46,774 nt of DNA from Bacteroidales bacterium (GTDB lineage Bacteria; Bacteroidota; Bacteroidia; Bacteroidales; F082): assembly GCA_017439405.1 (NCBI GenBank), contig JAFSJF010000030.1:1-46774 (forward strand), written 5' to 3'. The notes beneath the pieces were generated by a model. That model was not told where the DNA came from, did no database searches, and saw only the letters and a program-made list of their open reading frames with translations. Shown piece after piece: positions 1 to 8,303 of the stretch. The position numbers and the translations under genes are program-made. How positions within the stretch are numbered: the stretch's first letter is position 1; the number at the start of each line of letters is the position of its first letter.

Positions 1-27
1 ACAACTGAACAACTAATAACTATAAAA

Positions 28-2829
28 ATGAAAAAACTGACCCTTACCCTACTGGCAACGCTTGCCCTGAGCGCGACGATGCTCGCCCAGCAAGCCATGC
101 CCGTGCCCTTCGACCAGAACGTCAGAAGAGGCAAACTTGAGAACGGATTGACCTACTACATCCGTCACAACGAGAAACCCGCCCAACGCGCCAACTTCTA
201 CATCGCGCAGAAGGTCGGCTCCATCCTTGAAGAGGAAGACCAACGCGGCCTCGCCCACTTCCTCGAGCACATGGCCTTCAACGGCACGCAGAACTTCCCC
301 GGCAAGTCGCTCCTTAACTATATGGAGCACAACGGCGTGAAGTTCGGCGAAAACGTGAACGCTTGGACGAGCATCGAACAGACCGTCTATATGCTCACCA
401 ACGTGCCGACCACCAACATGAACCTCGTGGACTCGTGCATCCTCATCCTCCACGACTGGTCGAGCTTCATCTCGCTCGAAGGCGAGGAAATCGACAAGGA
501 GCGTGGCGTCATCATGGAAGAGAAACGCACCCGCAACAGCGCCCAACAGCGCATGTACGAGAAGATGCTGCCCGACATCTACCCCAACAGCCCCTACGGC
601 CATCGTATGCCCATCGGTACCGAGGAGGTCATCATGGGCTTCGACCATGAGGCTTTGCGAGCCTACTATCATAAATGGTATCGCCCTGATTTGCAAGGCA
701 TCATCATCATCGGCGACGTTGACGTGAACGAGGTGGAGAGCCACCTGAAGCGAATCTTCGAGGACATCCCCGCCCCAGTCAATCCCGCCGAGCGCACCCG
801 CTTCGAGGTGGCCGACAACACGGAACCCATCGTCAGCATTTGCACCGACCGCGAGAACACCAACTACAACATCTCGGTCTATTACAAACACGACGTAATC
901 CCTAACGAGGAAAAAGGCGACATCCAGTATTGGCTGAAGGGCTACATCGACGAACTTGTTGCCACCATGTACAACAACCGCCTTGAAGAACTCACCCAGA
1001 AGGCCAACCCGCCCTTCATCTTCGGCTACGGCTACTACGGCACCTTCTTCGTCAGCGACACCAAAGACGCTTGGACCAGCTTGGCCTACGCCAAAGACAA
1101 GGACGGCATTGACGAGGCGCTGAATGCCCTCGTAGCCGAAAACAAGCGTATGCAGCAATTCGGCTTCACTGCTTCCGAGTTCGAGCGTGCCAAGGCCGAC
1201 CTTATGAAACGCATTGAGAACCAATACGATGAGCGCGACAAGCAAGAGACTGCTCGTCTGTTCAACCCCATCCTTGCCCACTTCCTCACCAACGAGCCGC
1301 TGATGGGCATCGAGAACGAATACATGCTGCTCAGCCAAATCCTGCCCGCATTGCCCGTGGAAGCCGTAAACGCCTACGTACCTGAACTGATTCGCGAGGA
1401 CAACATCGTCATCACACTGACCGCCCCTGAAAAGGAAGGCGAAACCCTACCCTCCAAAGCCGAGCTTTTGGCCATGTTCGAAAACGCCAACAAGGTTGAG
1501 GTGGAGCCCTACGTCGAGACCGTCAGCAACGAGCCGCTCATCGCAACGATGCCCGTGAAAGGTGCCATCGAGAGCAAGAAACACGACGACACCTTCGACG
1601 CCACCGTGCTCACCCTGAAAAACGGCGTGAAGGTCATCTACAAGCCCACCACCTTCAAGGACGACGAAGTGCTGATGTCGGCCTACAGCTTTGGCGGCTA
1701 CAGCGTCATGGACCAAAGCGACCCCTATACCTTGCAGGAAATCAACAGTTTGGCAACGCTTGGCGGGGTGGGCAACTTCAGCGCCATCGACCTGCCGAAG
1801 GTGCTGGCTGGCAAGAAAGCCAGCGTCTATCCTAGCATCGGCAACTTCACCGAAGGCATGGGCGGCAACTGCTCCGCCCGCGACCTTGAGACCATGCTGC
1901 AACTCACCTATTTATATTTCACCTCGCCCCGCGCCGATGAGGAGGCCTTCCAGAGCTACATCACCCGTACCAAGTCGCTGGTAGCTAACATCGAATCAGA
2001 CCCGAACACCGCCTTCCGCGACAACCTCATGTTTGCCATGTACGACAACCATCCGCTCGTCACGCGCATGAAAGCCGAAGACTATGACAAGGTGGATTAC
2101 GCCAAGGCCCTGAAACTCTACGCCGACCGCTTCAAGGACGCCAATAACTTCGTGTTCACCTTCGTGGGCAACATCGACCCCGAGACCTTCGAGCCGCTGA
2201 TTGAGCAATACATCGGTGCTTTGAAGACCAAGAAGAACGACGAGAAATGGACCGCCAACGTGCCCGTCATCACCGACAAGGACGTGACGAGCCACTACAC
2301 CAAGGCCATGGAAAACCCGATGGTCACTTGCTACACGGTCTATAACGGCGACATGGAATACACCCGCAAGAACCAACTCACTATGCAAGCCCTCAGCGAC
2401 GTGATGGACATCGTCTATACCGAGAAAATCCGCGAGGACGAAGGCGGCACCTACGGCGTGGGCGTGCAAGGCAACCTCAGCCTCCGCCCGAAGGAGACCT
2501 TCATGTTCCTCATCGGCTTCCAGACCAACAAGGAAATGTACGAAAAGCTGATGGGCATCGCCATCGCCGAATTGCAGAACGTGGCCAACGACGGTCCGCG
2601 CGAGCAAGACCTCAAGAAGGTGAAGGAATTCCTCATCAAGAAGCACAGCGAAGACATGGAGAGCAACCGCTACTGGATGAACTGCATCCAGACGCAGGAG
2701 CGCGACAACATGAACCCGATGAAAGACTACACCGACATCATCAACGGCATCACCGCGACCGACGTGGCCAACATGGCGAAGGCCGTGCTGAAAGGCTACA
2801 AGAAAGAAGTCGTGCAGATACCTGAATGA
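28..2829 (+). CDS. M16 family zinc metallopeptidase, periplasmic
   Basis: A 933-residue two-lobed M16 (pitrilysin/insulinase-like) peptidase that probably degrades peptides in the periplasm. The first 20 residues form a signal peptide ending near A-Q-Q. The inverted zinc motif H77-F-L-E80-H81 is intact. The third zinc ligand is probably E158, 77 residues after H81, in the segment DKERGVIMEEKR. The second half (about 530-933) repeats the M16 fold without a zinc motif, as is usual for the C-terminal lobe, and holds the substrate-binding R/Y-type segment near GGTYGVGVQG. The ATG follows an A-rich leader and no Shine-Dalgarno, normal for Bacteroidota. The window begins 27 bases upstream, so its promoter is not seen. 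The MFS gene follows on the same strand after a palindromic repeat. Family assignment is secure; the substrate is unknown. Confidence 0.93.
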   Translation: MKKLTLTLLATLALSATMLAQQAMPVPFDQNVRRGKLENGLTYYIRHNEKPAQRANFYIAQKVGSILEEEDQRGLAHFLEHMAFNGTQNFPGKSLLNYMEHNGVKFGENVNAWTSIEQTVYMLTNVPTTNMNLVDSCILILHDWSSFISLEGEEIDKERGVIMEEKRTRNSAQQRMYEKMLPDIYPNSPYGHRMPIGTEEVIMGFDHEALRAYYHKWYRPDLQGIIIIGDVDVNEVESHLKRIFEDIPAPVNPAERTRFEVADNTEPIVSICTDRENTNYNISVYYKHDVIPNEEKGDIQYWLKGYIDELVATMYNNRLEELTQKANPPFIFGYGYYGTFFVSDTKDAWTSLAYAKDKDGIDEALNALVAENKRMQQFGFTASEFERAKADLMKRIENQYDERDKQETARLFNPILAHFLTNEPLMGIENEYMLLSQILPALPVEAVNAYVPELIREDNIVITLTAPEKEGETLPSKAELLAMFENANKVEVEPYVETVSNEPLIATMPVKGAIESKKHDDTFDATVLTLKNGVKVIYKPTTFKDDEVLMSAYSFGGYSVMDQSDPYTLQEINSLATLGGVGNFSAIDLPKVLAGKKASVYPSIGNFTEGMGGNCSARDLETMLQLTYLYFTSPRADEEAFQSYITRTKSLVANIESDPNTAFRDNLMFAMYDNHPLVTRMKAEDYDKVDYAKALKLYADRFKDANNFVFTFVGNIDPETFEPLIEQYIGALKTKKNDEKWTANVPVITDKDVTSHYTKAMENPMVTCYTVYNGDMEYTRKNQLTMQALSDVMDIVYTEKIREDEGGTYGVGVQGNLSLRPKETFMFLIGFQTNKEMYEKLMGIAIAELQNVANDGPREQDLKKVKEFLIKKHSEDMESNRYWMNCIQTQERDNMNPMKDYTDIINGITATDVANMAKAVLKGYKKEVVQIPE

Positions 2830-2833
2830 TTTT

Positions 2834-2912
2834 TGGCTATTGGCTATTAGCTGTCAGCCATTAGCTGTTAGCATAGTTGCTGCCAGCTAATGGCTAACGG
2901 CTAAAAGCTAAC
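2834..2912. repeat. Intergenic imperfect palindrome (GCTAATGGCTAAC family), copy 1
   Basis: Between the M16 and MFS genes. The left arm, rich in TTAGCTGTTAGC, is complementary to the right arm, rich in GCTAATGGCTAAC, and would form a long imperfect hairpin. A second copy with the same words lies at about 9503-9625, also between two + strand genes. Probably a dispersed non-coding repeat. Confidence 0.75.
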
Positions 2913-2959
2913 AACCCAATCTTTAAATCTTGAATCTTAAATTTTTAAATCAAATAATT

Positions 2960-4573
2960 ATGACAGAAAAACTCACATTGAGAGACAACCCCACCATGCG
3001 TTGGATTGCCTTGCTGCTGTTGGCTTTGGCCATGTTTTGTAGCTACATCTTCATGGACATCTTGTCCCCCATCAAAGACCTGATGCAGACCGAGCGCGGC
3101 TGGGACAGCCTCGCCTTCGGCACCATGCAGGGCGCTGAAACGTTCCTCAACGTCTTCGTGTTCTTCCTCATCTTCGCGGGCATCATCCTCGACAAGATGG
3201 GCGTGCGCTTCACCGCCGTGCTTTCGGGCGCAGTGATGCTCGTCGGCGGCTTGATCAAGTATTACGCCATCAGCGAGTCGTTCATCGGCAGCGGTGCTGA
3301 AAGATGGTTCACTGAAAACCTGAACTACATCCCGCTGTTCGACGAACTCGGCGTTTCGCCGTTCTATCGCGGCATGCCTGCTTCGGCCAAACTCGCCGCC
3401 CTCGGCTTCATGGTGTTCGGTTGCGGCACTGAGATGGCCGGCATCACCGTAAGTCGTGGTATCGTCAAATGGTTCAAGGGTCGTGAGACGGCTTTGGCCA
3501 TGGGTTCGGAGATGGCATTGGCCCGCTTGGGTGTGGCCACCTGCATGATTTTCTCGCCCTATTTTGCCAAACTTGGCGGCAGCGTCAACGTGAGCCGCTC
3601 GGTGGCCTTCGGCGTGGTGCTGCTCTGCATCGCCCTCATCATGTTCGTCGTCTATTTCTTCATGGACAAGAAACTCGATGCCCAGACTGGCGAAGCAGAA
3701 GAGAAAGACGACCCGTTCAAGGTCAGCGACATCGGCAAGATCTTGTCGAGCCTCGGCTTCTGGCTTGTCGCCCTGCTTTGCGTTCTTTACTATTCCGCCA
3801 TCTTCCCGTTCCAGAAGTACGCCGTCAACATGCTGCAATGCAACCTCACACTGACTGAACCTGCCGCTGGTTCGTTTTGGGCTGGCGACACTGTCACCAT
3901 CGTTCAATACATCATCATGCTTGTGGTGGCTGTCTGCTCCTTCGCCAGCAACTTCTCGAAGAAAAAGAGCCTGAAGTTCGGCCTGATGGCTGTTGCCGTC
4001 GTCGCCTTGGTGGTCTATTGCTACATGGGCTACATGCGTGGCACCGCCGAGACCATCTTCGCCGTGTTCCCGCTGTTGGCCGTGGCCATCACGCCCATCC
4101 TCGGCAGCTATGTCGATAACAAGGGCAAGGCCGCTTCCATGCTGATGATTGGCTCGTTGCTGCTCATCATTTGCCACCTCACCTTCGCCTTCATCCTGCC
4201 CATGTTCAAGGGCAATGCCGTTGGTGGCGTGGTCGTGGCTTATGTGACCATCCTCGTGCTGGGAGCCTCGTTCTCGCTGGTGCCTGCCGCATTATGGCCG
4301 AGCGTGCCGAAACTGGTGGACGAAAAGATCATCGGTTCGGCTTACGCCTTGATTTTCTGGATCCAGAACATCGGTTTGTGGCTGTTCCCGCTTCTCATCG
4401 GCAAAGTTTTGGAGAACACCAACCCCGGCGTTGACGACCCCGTTGCACTCAACTACACCTGGCCCTTGGTCATGTTGGCCTGCTTGGGTGTTGCCGCCCT
4501 CATCATCGGCATCATCCTGAAGCGCGTCGATGCCAAGAAGCACCTTGGTTTGGAAGAGCCGAACATTAAATAA
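2960..4573 (+). CDS. MFS transporter (MFSD1-like), 12 membrane segments
   Basis: A 537-residue inner-membrane transporter of the major facilitator superfamily. About 12 hydrophobic segments are visible, with a charged central loop (DKKLDAQTGEAEEKDD) between the two six-helix halves. The segment KWFKGRETALAMG between helices resembles the loop of MFS proteins related to lysosomal MFSD1. The reading frame is open further upstream, but the ATG at 2960 (MTEKLTLRD) is preferred: it follows an A/T-rich leader and removes an unlikely N-terminal extension. A hairpin with a T tract follows the stop. The substrate cannot be read from the sequence. Confidence 0.88.
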   Translation: MTEKLTLRDNPTMRWIALLLLALAMFCSYIFMDILSPIKDLMQTERGWDSLAFGTMQGAETFLNVFVFFLIFAGIILDKMGVRFTAVLSGAVMLVGGLIKYYAISESFIGSGAERWFTENLNYIPLFDELGVSPFYRGMPASAKLAALGFMVFGCGTEMAGITVSRGIVKWFKGRETALAMGSEMALARLGVATCMIFSPYFAKLGGSVNVSRSVAFGVVLLCIALIMFVVYFFMDKKLDAQTGEAEEKDDPFKVSDIGKILSSLGFWLVALLCVLYYSAIFPFQKYAVNMLQCNLTLTEPAAGSFWAGDTVTIVQYIIMLVVAVCSFASNFSKKKSLKFGLMAVAVVALVVYCYMGYMRGTAETIFAVFPLLAVAITPILGSYVDNKGKAASMLMIGSLLLIICHLTFAFILPMFKGNAVGGVVVAYVTILVLGASFSLVPAALWPSVPKLVDEKIIGSAYALIFWIQNIGLWLFPLLIGKVLENTNPGVDDPVALNYTWPLVMLACLGVAALIIGIILKRVDAKKHLGLEEPNIK

Positions 4574-4600
4574 AGATGTCATAAAAACACTTTTGGATTT

Positions 4601-4636
4601 GTAGAGACGTCACAACATGGCGTCTCTACGTTTTTT
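4601..4636 (+). terminator. Rho-independent terminator after MFS gene
   Basis: Stem GTAGAGACG (4601-4609) pairs perfectly with CGTCTCTAC (4621-4629) around an 11-base loop. A run of six T follows at 4631-4636. The GTAGAGACG word is shared with a dispersed repeat seen again at 35248-35275. Confidence 0.8.
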
Positions 4637-4766
4637 AAAGCCACCCTCACTCCATGACTATTACCACGCTTTACCACATTACGAGAAACAGGAAATGATG
4701 CCAAAAGCGTTTCACGAATAAAAACCAAAGCCTTCCTGATTCAAACGCAAAGAACCCTGTTCGATA

Positions 4767-4882
4767 GGATTTGCAATCCGAACGCATTGAATATCAGCAT
4801 TTGTAATGCGAAACAAACAGATTGTTCACTGTCGTATCGGATAACAAATCCTTATATTCCATAACGGCTGGATTGCAAATCC
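4767..4882. repeat. Inverted repeat in the 4574-4943 gap
   Basis: GGATTTGCAATCC (4767-4779) and GGATTGCAAATCC (4870-4882) are exact inverted copies 90 bases apart. A smaller CGCATT/AATGCG inverted pair lies between them. The 370-base gap between the MFS gene and the convergent FISUMP gene holds this and the terminator. I see no gene in it. Confidence 0.7.
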
Positions 4883-4943
4883 AGTTGAACATGGGGCGCG
4901 TCTCTATCATAAATTCCATCTCCCGTGTTGTCACAAGGAATAG

Positions 4944-6527
4944 TTACTCCGCGTTGCGAACCAAGCGCACCGAGAACCCGCTCCTGCGGGTGCCGTTGTA
5001 GATTGTGTAGAGGTTGTTGCTGTCGAATTCCACGCCGCACGCGTATGCGCTGAGGGAGCTGCGCGAAGCCGACCAATAGTCGCCTTCGCTGCCCACGCTC
5101 TCGACCGAACCCCAGCGGTAGCCAGCGGCAGGAAGGAAGACGGCACCCCAGGCCTCAAGCACATTCGTCCAGTCATCGGCGGAGATGGTGTTGCTGGTGA
5201 AGTCTGCACCACTGCTGTTCGTGTTGCTCAAAGCGTAGTTTGTGGCCGTCCAGTTGTCGGGCAAGAGGATGACACCGTTTACATTGTTCACTTTGGCTTT
5301 GGCGTAGCGGATGCCGGAGGTCGTGCTGCGGGTATCGAACACATACTTCCATTCGTCTTTGGTCAGGGTGCGCCAGCCGCTGTCCTCCGTGTTGCCGCCG
5401 TTGCTTATCTTGTTGTAGCCCCAGTCGGCCTTGCCGTTGCCGTCATACAGGTTCTTATCATTATCACCATAAGCGTGATAGTCGCCGTCGGATGCGCTGA
5501 AGCTCCAGGGCTGGTAGGCGTTGGCACCGTGGTTGTAGCCGCTTGTTCCCCAACCGAAAAGGTCAATCCAGCCGCTATAGGATGAGGAGATGTTGATGTT
5601 GGCTTCACCAATGTAGTCATATTGGTTTTCGGCAAACTGCCAGGTGTCGGTCGAAGCCTGGTATTGTAGGTTGCCTTGCGAGAAATACACTTGGGTGCCG
5701 CTGGAGTTGATCGTGAACAGTCCGGGGATGGTGCCTTTGGGATCCGTTCTTGTCGTCACTGTCAAAGCAATGCCTTCGTTCAGGTAGTCGTTAGGCGTGA
5801 TGGCGGGAATGGCAGAACGCGTACCCGCATAATGTCCGCCCTCGGCATAGACAGAGCCTTCTTCTCCTTCTGTCAAGGCGGCTTGGGGCAGCAGGATGGC
5901 CCAATGCTCGCCGTTTCCGCTTGGCAACTTGACAAGGCCATCATCCATCTGGCTGTAGGCGAAGACGTTGGTCGAGAAATCAACTGTCACCTTGTTGTTC
6001 AAGCCCAAGATGCAGGTCGGGGCGGGCGACAAGGTCGTGACATCAAACTTTACCAAGGCGGCCTTGTTGAGGAAATAGGCCGTGTAAAGTCCCGCGCCCG
6101 TGAAAGTTTCGTTGGAAGTGGCAAACGAAATCACCGGAAACTTCTCCCCCGTCTGGTCGCTGATGTTCACCGAGCATGTGGTGCTGCTGCCTGGGGTGAG
6201 GGTTTCTTCCGGCGTCTTGTTGCCGAGGAAGAAGAAGTAGAGGGGCTGGCCCTCGGTCGGGTTGGTGAGGTTGCCCGCGAAGGTCGCGCCGTTGTTGGTC
6301 AGTGTGCCGACAAATTTCTGTCCGCTGGCCACATACACCACATCGCCATATTCAAAAGCCACCATGCCGTTGTTGGGATTCACATTTATCCTTGAGCCAT
6401 CATGCGACCTCACGTCAAGGGTGATGGCCACGGTCCCTTCTGATGTGGTTTGTTGTTCCTGTTTCTTGCATTGCGCCATGCCCAAAACGAGCGCGACTGC
6501 CGCCAAAACCATACTGATTTTCTTCAT
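4944..6527 (-). CDS. FISUMP-domain lipoprotein
   Basis: A 527-residue probable outer-membrane lipoprotein. The N-terminal hydrophobic stretch ends at C20 (GMAQC), a loose lipobox. Residues about 30-240 are a beta-rich domain resembling Bacteroidales fimbrillin-like/adhesin N-terminal domains. Residues about 265-527 are a Fibrobacter succinogenes major paralogous (FISUMP) domain with DEWKYVF, LPAAGYRWG, DYWSAS and a C-terminal SVRLVR. It is the second gene of an operon and starts 12 bases after the stop of the small repeat protein. Its start is preceded by AAGGAG eight bases upstream, a Shine-Dalgarno unusual for this phylum. Surface location and carbohydrate or matrix binding are inference; no enzymatic motif is seen. 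Confidence 0.82.
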   Translation of the reverse strand: MKKISMVLAAVALVLGMAQCKKQEQQTTSEGTVAITLDVRSHDGSRINVNPNNGMVAFEYGDVVYVASGQKFVGTLTNNGATFAGNLTNPTEGQPLYFFFLGNKTPEETLTPGSSTTCSVNISDQTGEKFPVISFATSNETFTGAGLYTAYFLNKAALVKFDVTTLSPAPTCILGLNNKVTVDFSTNVFAYSQMDDGLVKLPSGNGEHWAILLPQAALTEGEEGSVYAEGGHYAGTRSAIPAITPNDYLNEGIALTVTTRTDPKGTIPGLFTINSSGTQVYFSQGNLQYQASTDTWQFAENQYDYIGEANINISSSYSGWIDLFGWGTSGYNHGANAYQPWSFSASDGDYHAYGDNDKNLYDGNGKADWGYNKISNGGNTEDSGWRTLTKDEWKYVFDTRSTTSGIRYAKAKVNNVNGVILLPDNWTATNYALSNTNSSGADFTSNTISADDWTNVLEAWGAVFLPAAGYRWGSVESVGSEGDYWSASRSSLSAYACGVEFDSNNLYTIYNGTRRSGFSVRLVRNAE

Positions 6528-6539
6528 TGTTTGTTCTCC

Positions 6540-6935
6540 TTACTTGATTTGATTCTTTTTAACATGTTGATTCTTCTTGTTTTGATGTTTTCTTTTCGCT
6601 GCGGCATAGCCCAAGCCTGCCGAGAGCAGGATAAGCATTCCGCTGCCTGTCGGCGTTTCGTTGCCGAAGGTCTGGTGTGTGAAGTTGCCGTCGTGGTTGT
6701 TGCCGAAGGTCTGATGCGTAAAGGTGCCGTCGTAATCGTTCCCGAAGGTCTGATGCGTGAAGGTTCCTTCCGTAGTGCCACGGTTGCCTCTCCCAAGCAG
6801 CCCTTGGCTGCCTCTACTATCGCCAGTCTCTTCGAACAAGCCTTGCCCCAACACGCCAAGCGGCAACGACATCGCCGCCGCCATCGCCAAGGAAAGCGCA
6901 ACGGCCTTCCCTCTCTTTTTGGTTTGCTTCTTCAT
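6540..6935 (-). CDS. Small exported tandem-repeat protein with PTGSG-TM-basic C-terminus
   Basis: A 131-residue protein I do not recognise. It has a signal peptide (about 1-31, ending near VLGQG). A glycine/arginine-rich linker is followed by three 13-residue repeats (57-69, 70-82, 83-95) of the form GTFTHQTFGNDYD. Next comes PTGSG (95-99), a short hydrophobic stretch (100-112), and a strongly basic tail (KRKHQNKKNQ...). The motif + transmembrane + basic layout looks like a C-terminal sorting signal of the PEP-CTERM or LPXTG style, but the motif is not one I can name. It is the first gene of an operon with the FISUMP lipoprotein. It is short, but clean signal features and protein-level repeats make it likely real. 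Confidence 0.7.
   Translation of the reverse strand: MKKQTKKRGKAVALSLAMAAAMSLPLGVLGQGLFEETGDSRGSQGLLGRGNRGTTEGTFTHQTFGNDYDGTFTHQTFGNNHDGNFTHQTFGNETPTGSGMLILLSAGLGYAAAKRKHQNKKNQHVKKNQIK
6660..6767 (-). repeat. Three 39-bp tandem repeats inside the small exported protein gene
   Basis: Three near-identical 39-base units encode GTFTHQTFGN followed by DYD, NHD or ET. Substitutions between units are few, so copy number may vary between strains by slippage. Confidence 0.85.
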
Positions 6936-7020
6936 AAGCGAAAGATTTAGCTTAATACTGGATTTGGATTTAAAGATTTAAGATTTAGGATTTCAGGGCC
7001 TCGCCCCCATACGCGCTTCG

Positions 7021-7098
7021 CGTCATTGCGAGAAGGAACGACGAAGCAATCCAGGAGACAAGTTGATGGTCTGGATTGCTTCGTTCCTCGCAATGACG
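7021..7098. repeat. Intergenic palindrome (GTCATTGCGAG family), copy 1
   Basis: The arms at 7021-7054 (beginning CGTCATTGCGAG, ending GCAATCCAG) and 7071-7098 (CTGGATTGC ... CAATGACG) are inverted copies around a 16-base loop. The trailing GACGCAAAGCGGC is shared with the element at 8121-8250. This is a widespread type of dispersed bacterial palindrome. Confidence 0.85.
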
Positions 7099-7109
7099 CA
7101 AAGCGGCAC

Positions 7110-7156
7110 AAAAAAGCATCCACGCTCAAACCCGAAGGCCCAATCGCGGATGCTTT
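7110..7156 (-). terminator. Rho-independent terminator of a minus-strand non-coding transcript
   Basis: Read on the minus strand: AAAGCATCCGCG (7156-7145) pairs with CGTGGATGCTTT (7124-7113), the inner stem closes on a stable C-UUCG-G loop, and the RNA ends in six U. Several pairs are G-U in the minus-strand RNA and would be A-C mismatches in a plus-strand RNA, so the minus strand is the functional one. No coding region lies upstream on that strand before grpE, which is divergent. Confidence 0.85.
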
Positions 7157-7300
7157 GTTTGTATTAATAAAATAAGGTGTCACCGAAACGACCCGCAGGC
7201 CGTTTTTATCGCCCGGGATTTGAAGTCTTACCCCAACCACCCGTAACTTGCTAAAAATCAATGATTTACAGTGATTTAACATGGTTTTTCGGTGTTTTTC
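7110..7300 (-). ncRNA. Candidate small structured RNA, about 190 nt, unassigned
   Basis: A promoter-like TACCTTTG (7314-7307) and a strong minus-strand terminator (7156-7110) delimit a transcript without a plausible reading frame. Its 5' region CACCGAAA (7294-7287) pairs perfectly with UUUCGGUG (7188-7181), closing a domain. Inside it CCCG/CGGG and GGC/GCC form a hairpin at 7192-7217. AAAUCA/UGAUUU pairs are also possible near the 5' end. I cannot match it to tmRNA, SRP RNA, RNase P RNA or 6S RNA by eye. It could also be a leader or attenuator for the 6935 operon, since that gene lies downstream on the same strand. Confidence 0.5.
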
Positions 7301-7306
7301 GGGAGG

Positions 7307-7314
7307 CAAAGGTA
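7307..7314 (-). promoter_or_regulatory. Bacteroidota -7 element for the candidate small RNA
   Basis: TACCTTTG on the minus strand fits TAnnTTTG. No convincing -33 TTG was seen at the usual distance. Confidence 0.5.
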
Positions 7315-7451
7315 GGGAAAAATCTGGTTGGTGGAAGGTTTTTGGTAAAATATTATGCCTAAGCCCTGCCATTTTGTCAATCCTCTCCCTTTGGCAAAGG
7401 ATTTGATGAACTATGCGGCAAAATGAATGAATAGCAAAAACAACACATATC

Positions 7452-8090
7452 ATGGAAGAAAACGAAAACGTTAAGAATCAAGACGATGCCTTGAACGACA
7501 CCGTCAATGCCGACATGGAGAACAGCCAAGAAACCGTCGAGGAACAGCCCAAGCAAGACGAAAAACCCGAAGACAAGACCGAACCGAATGACAATGGTTC
7601 GGACAAAAAGTCAAGGCGGTTCAAGATTCGTCATGCGCAGGAGAAGGCCATCGAGGAAGCCAGGGCTAAGTTCGCCGAACTGAACGACAAGCACTTGCGC
7701 CTGCAAGCCGAGTTCGACAACTTCCGCAAGCGCACCGCCAAGGAAAAACTCGACTTGACCGTCACGGCTTCGGAAAAAGTCATCAAGGACATCCTGCCCG
7801 TGCTTGACGACTTCGAGCGTGCGCTGCAAAACATGGAAAAGAACGGCAACGAGGCCGACATGCAAGGCGTTACGCTGATTTTCAACAAGTTGAAAGACAC
7901 CTTGAAAAAGAAAGGCTTGGAGGAAATCGAGGCGATGGATGCCGAGTTCAACACCGACGAACACGAGGCCCTGACGATGATTCCCGCACCCGAGGAGGAC
8001 AAGAAAGGCAAGGTCTTGGACGTCATCCAAAAAGGCTACAAACTGAACGGCAAGGTGATACGCTTCGCTCGCGTCGTGGTGGGTAATTAA
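7452..8090 (+). CDS. grpE: GrpE nucleotide exchange factor
   Basis: A 212-residue cytoplasmic co-chaperone that releases ADP from DnaK. The first ~60 residues are acidic and disordered, longer than in E. coli GrpE but common in Bacteroidota. A coiled coil follows (about 65-115, with LQAEFDNFRKRT). The beta-domain ends in the GrpE signature YKLNGKVIRFARVVV. dnaJ follows 213 bases downstream on the same strand, the usual partnership; dnaK is not in the window. Assignment is secure. Confidence 0.97.
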   Translation: MEENENVKNQDDALNDTVNADMENSQETVEEQPKQDEKPEDKTEPNDNGSDKKSRRFKIRHAQEKAIEEARAKFAELNDKHLRLQAEFDNFRKRTAKEKLDLTVTASEKVIKDILPVLDDFERALQNMEKNGNEADMQGVTLIFNKLKDTLKKKGLEEIEAMDAEFNTDEHEALTMIPAPEEDKKGKVLDVIQKGYKLNGKVIRFARVVVGN

Positions 8091-8120
8091 CACTACGAAG
8101 CACTAAAACCAGCCCAAAAC

Positions 8121-8250
8121 GTCATTGCGGGCTTGACCAGCAATCCCCCAAGCGATAAGGACTCCCTTCAGCGTAGGGGATGGCGGATGTCCCTCCGCCA
8201 TGACGGTCAAAGCGTTAAGATAGTGCTTCCCAGTCAATGACGCAAAGCGG
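8121..8250. repeat. Intergenic repeat (GTCATTGCGGG ... CAATGACGCAAAGCGGC)
   Basis: Lies between grpE and dnaJ. It begins GTCATTGCGGG and ends TCAATGACGCAAAGCGGC, the same ends as the 7021 palindrome, but its centre differs (GGATGGCGGATG / CCTCCGCCATG inverted words). Probably a relative of the same dispersed family. Confidence 0.6.
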
Positions 8251-8303
8251 CAAAAGACTGATAATTTTAAAATTTGAAATCTTGAAATTTGGAATCCAAA
8301 AAC

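Noticed and set aside
49-1338. Long minus-strand open frame across the M16 gene
   Set aside because: Shadow of a GC-rich, codon-biased gene. The protein lacks domains and the plus-strand M16 motifs are clear.
7160-7260. tRNA or tmRNA in the 6936-7451 gap
   Set aside because: GACTTCAAATCCCG on the minus strand looks slightly like a T arm, but no acceptor stem, anticodon arm or tmRNA ends could be matched.
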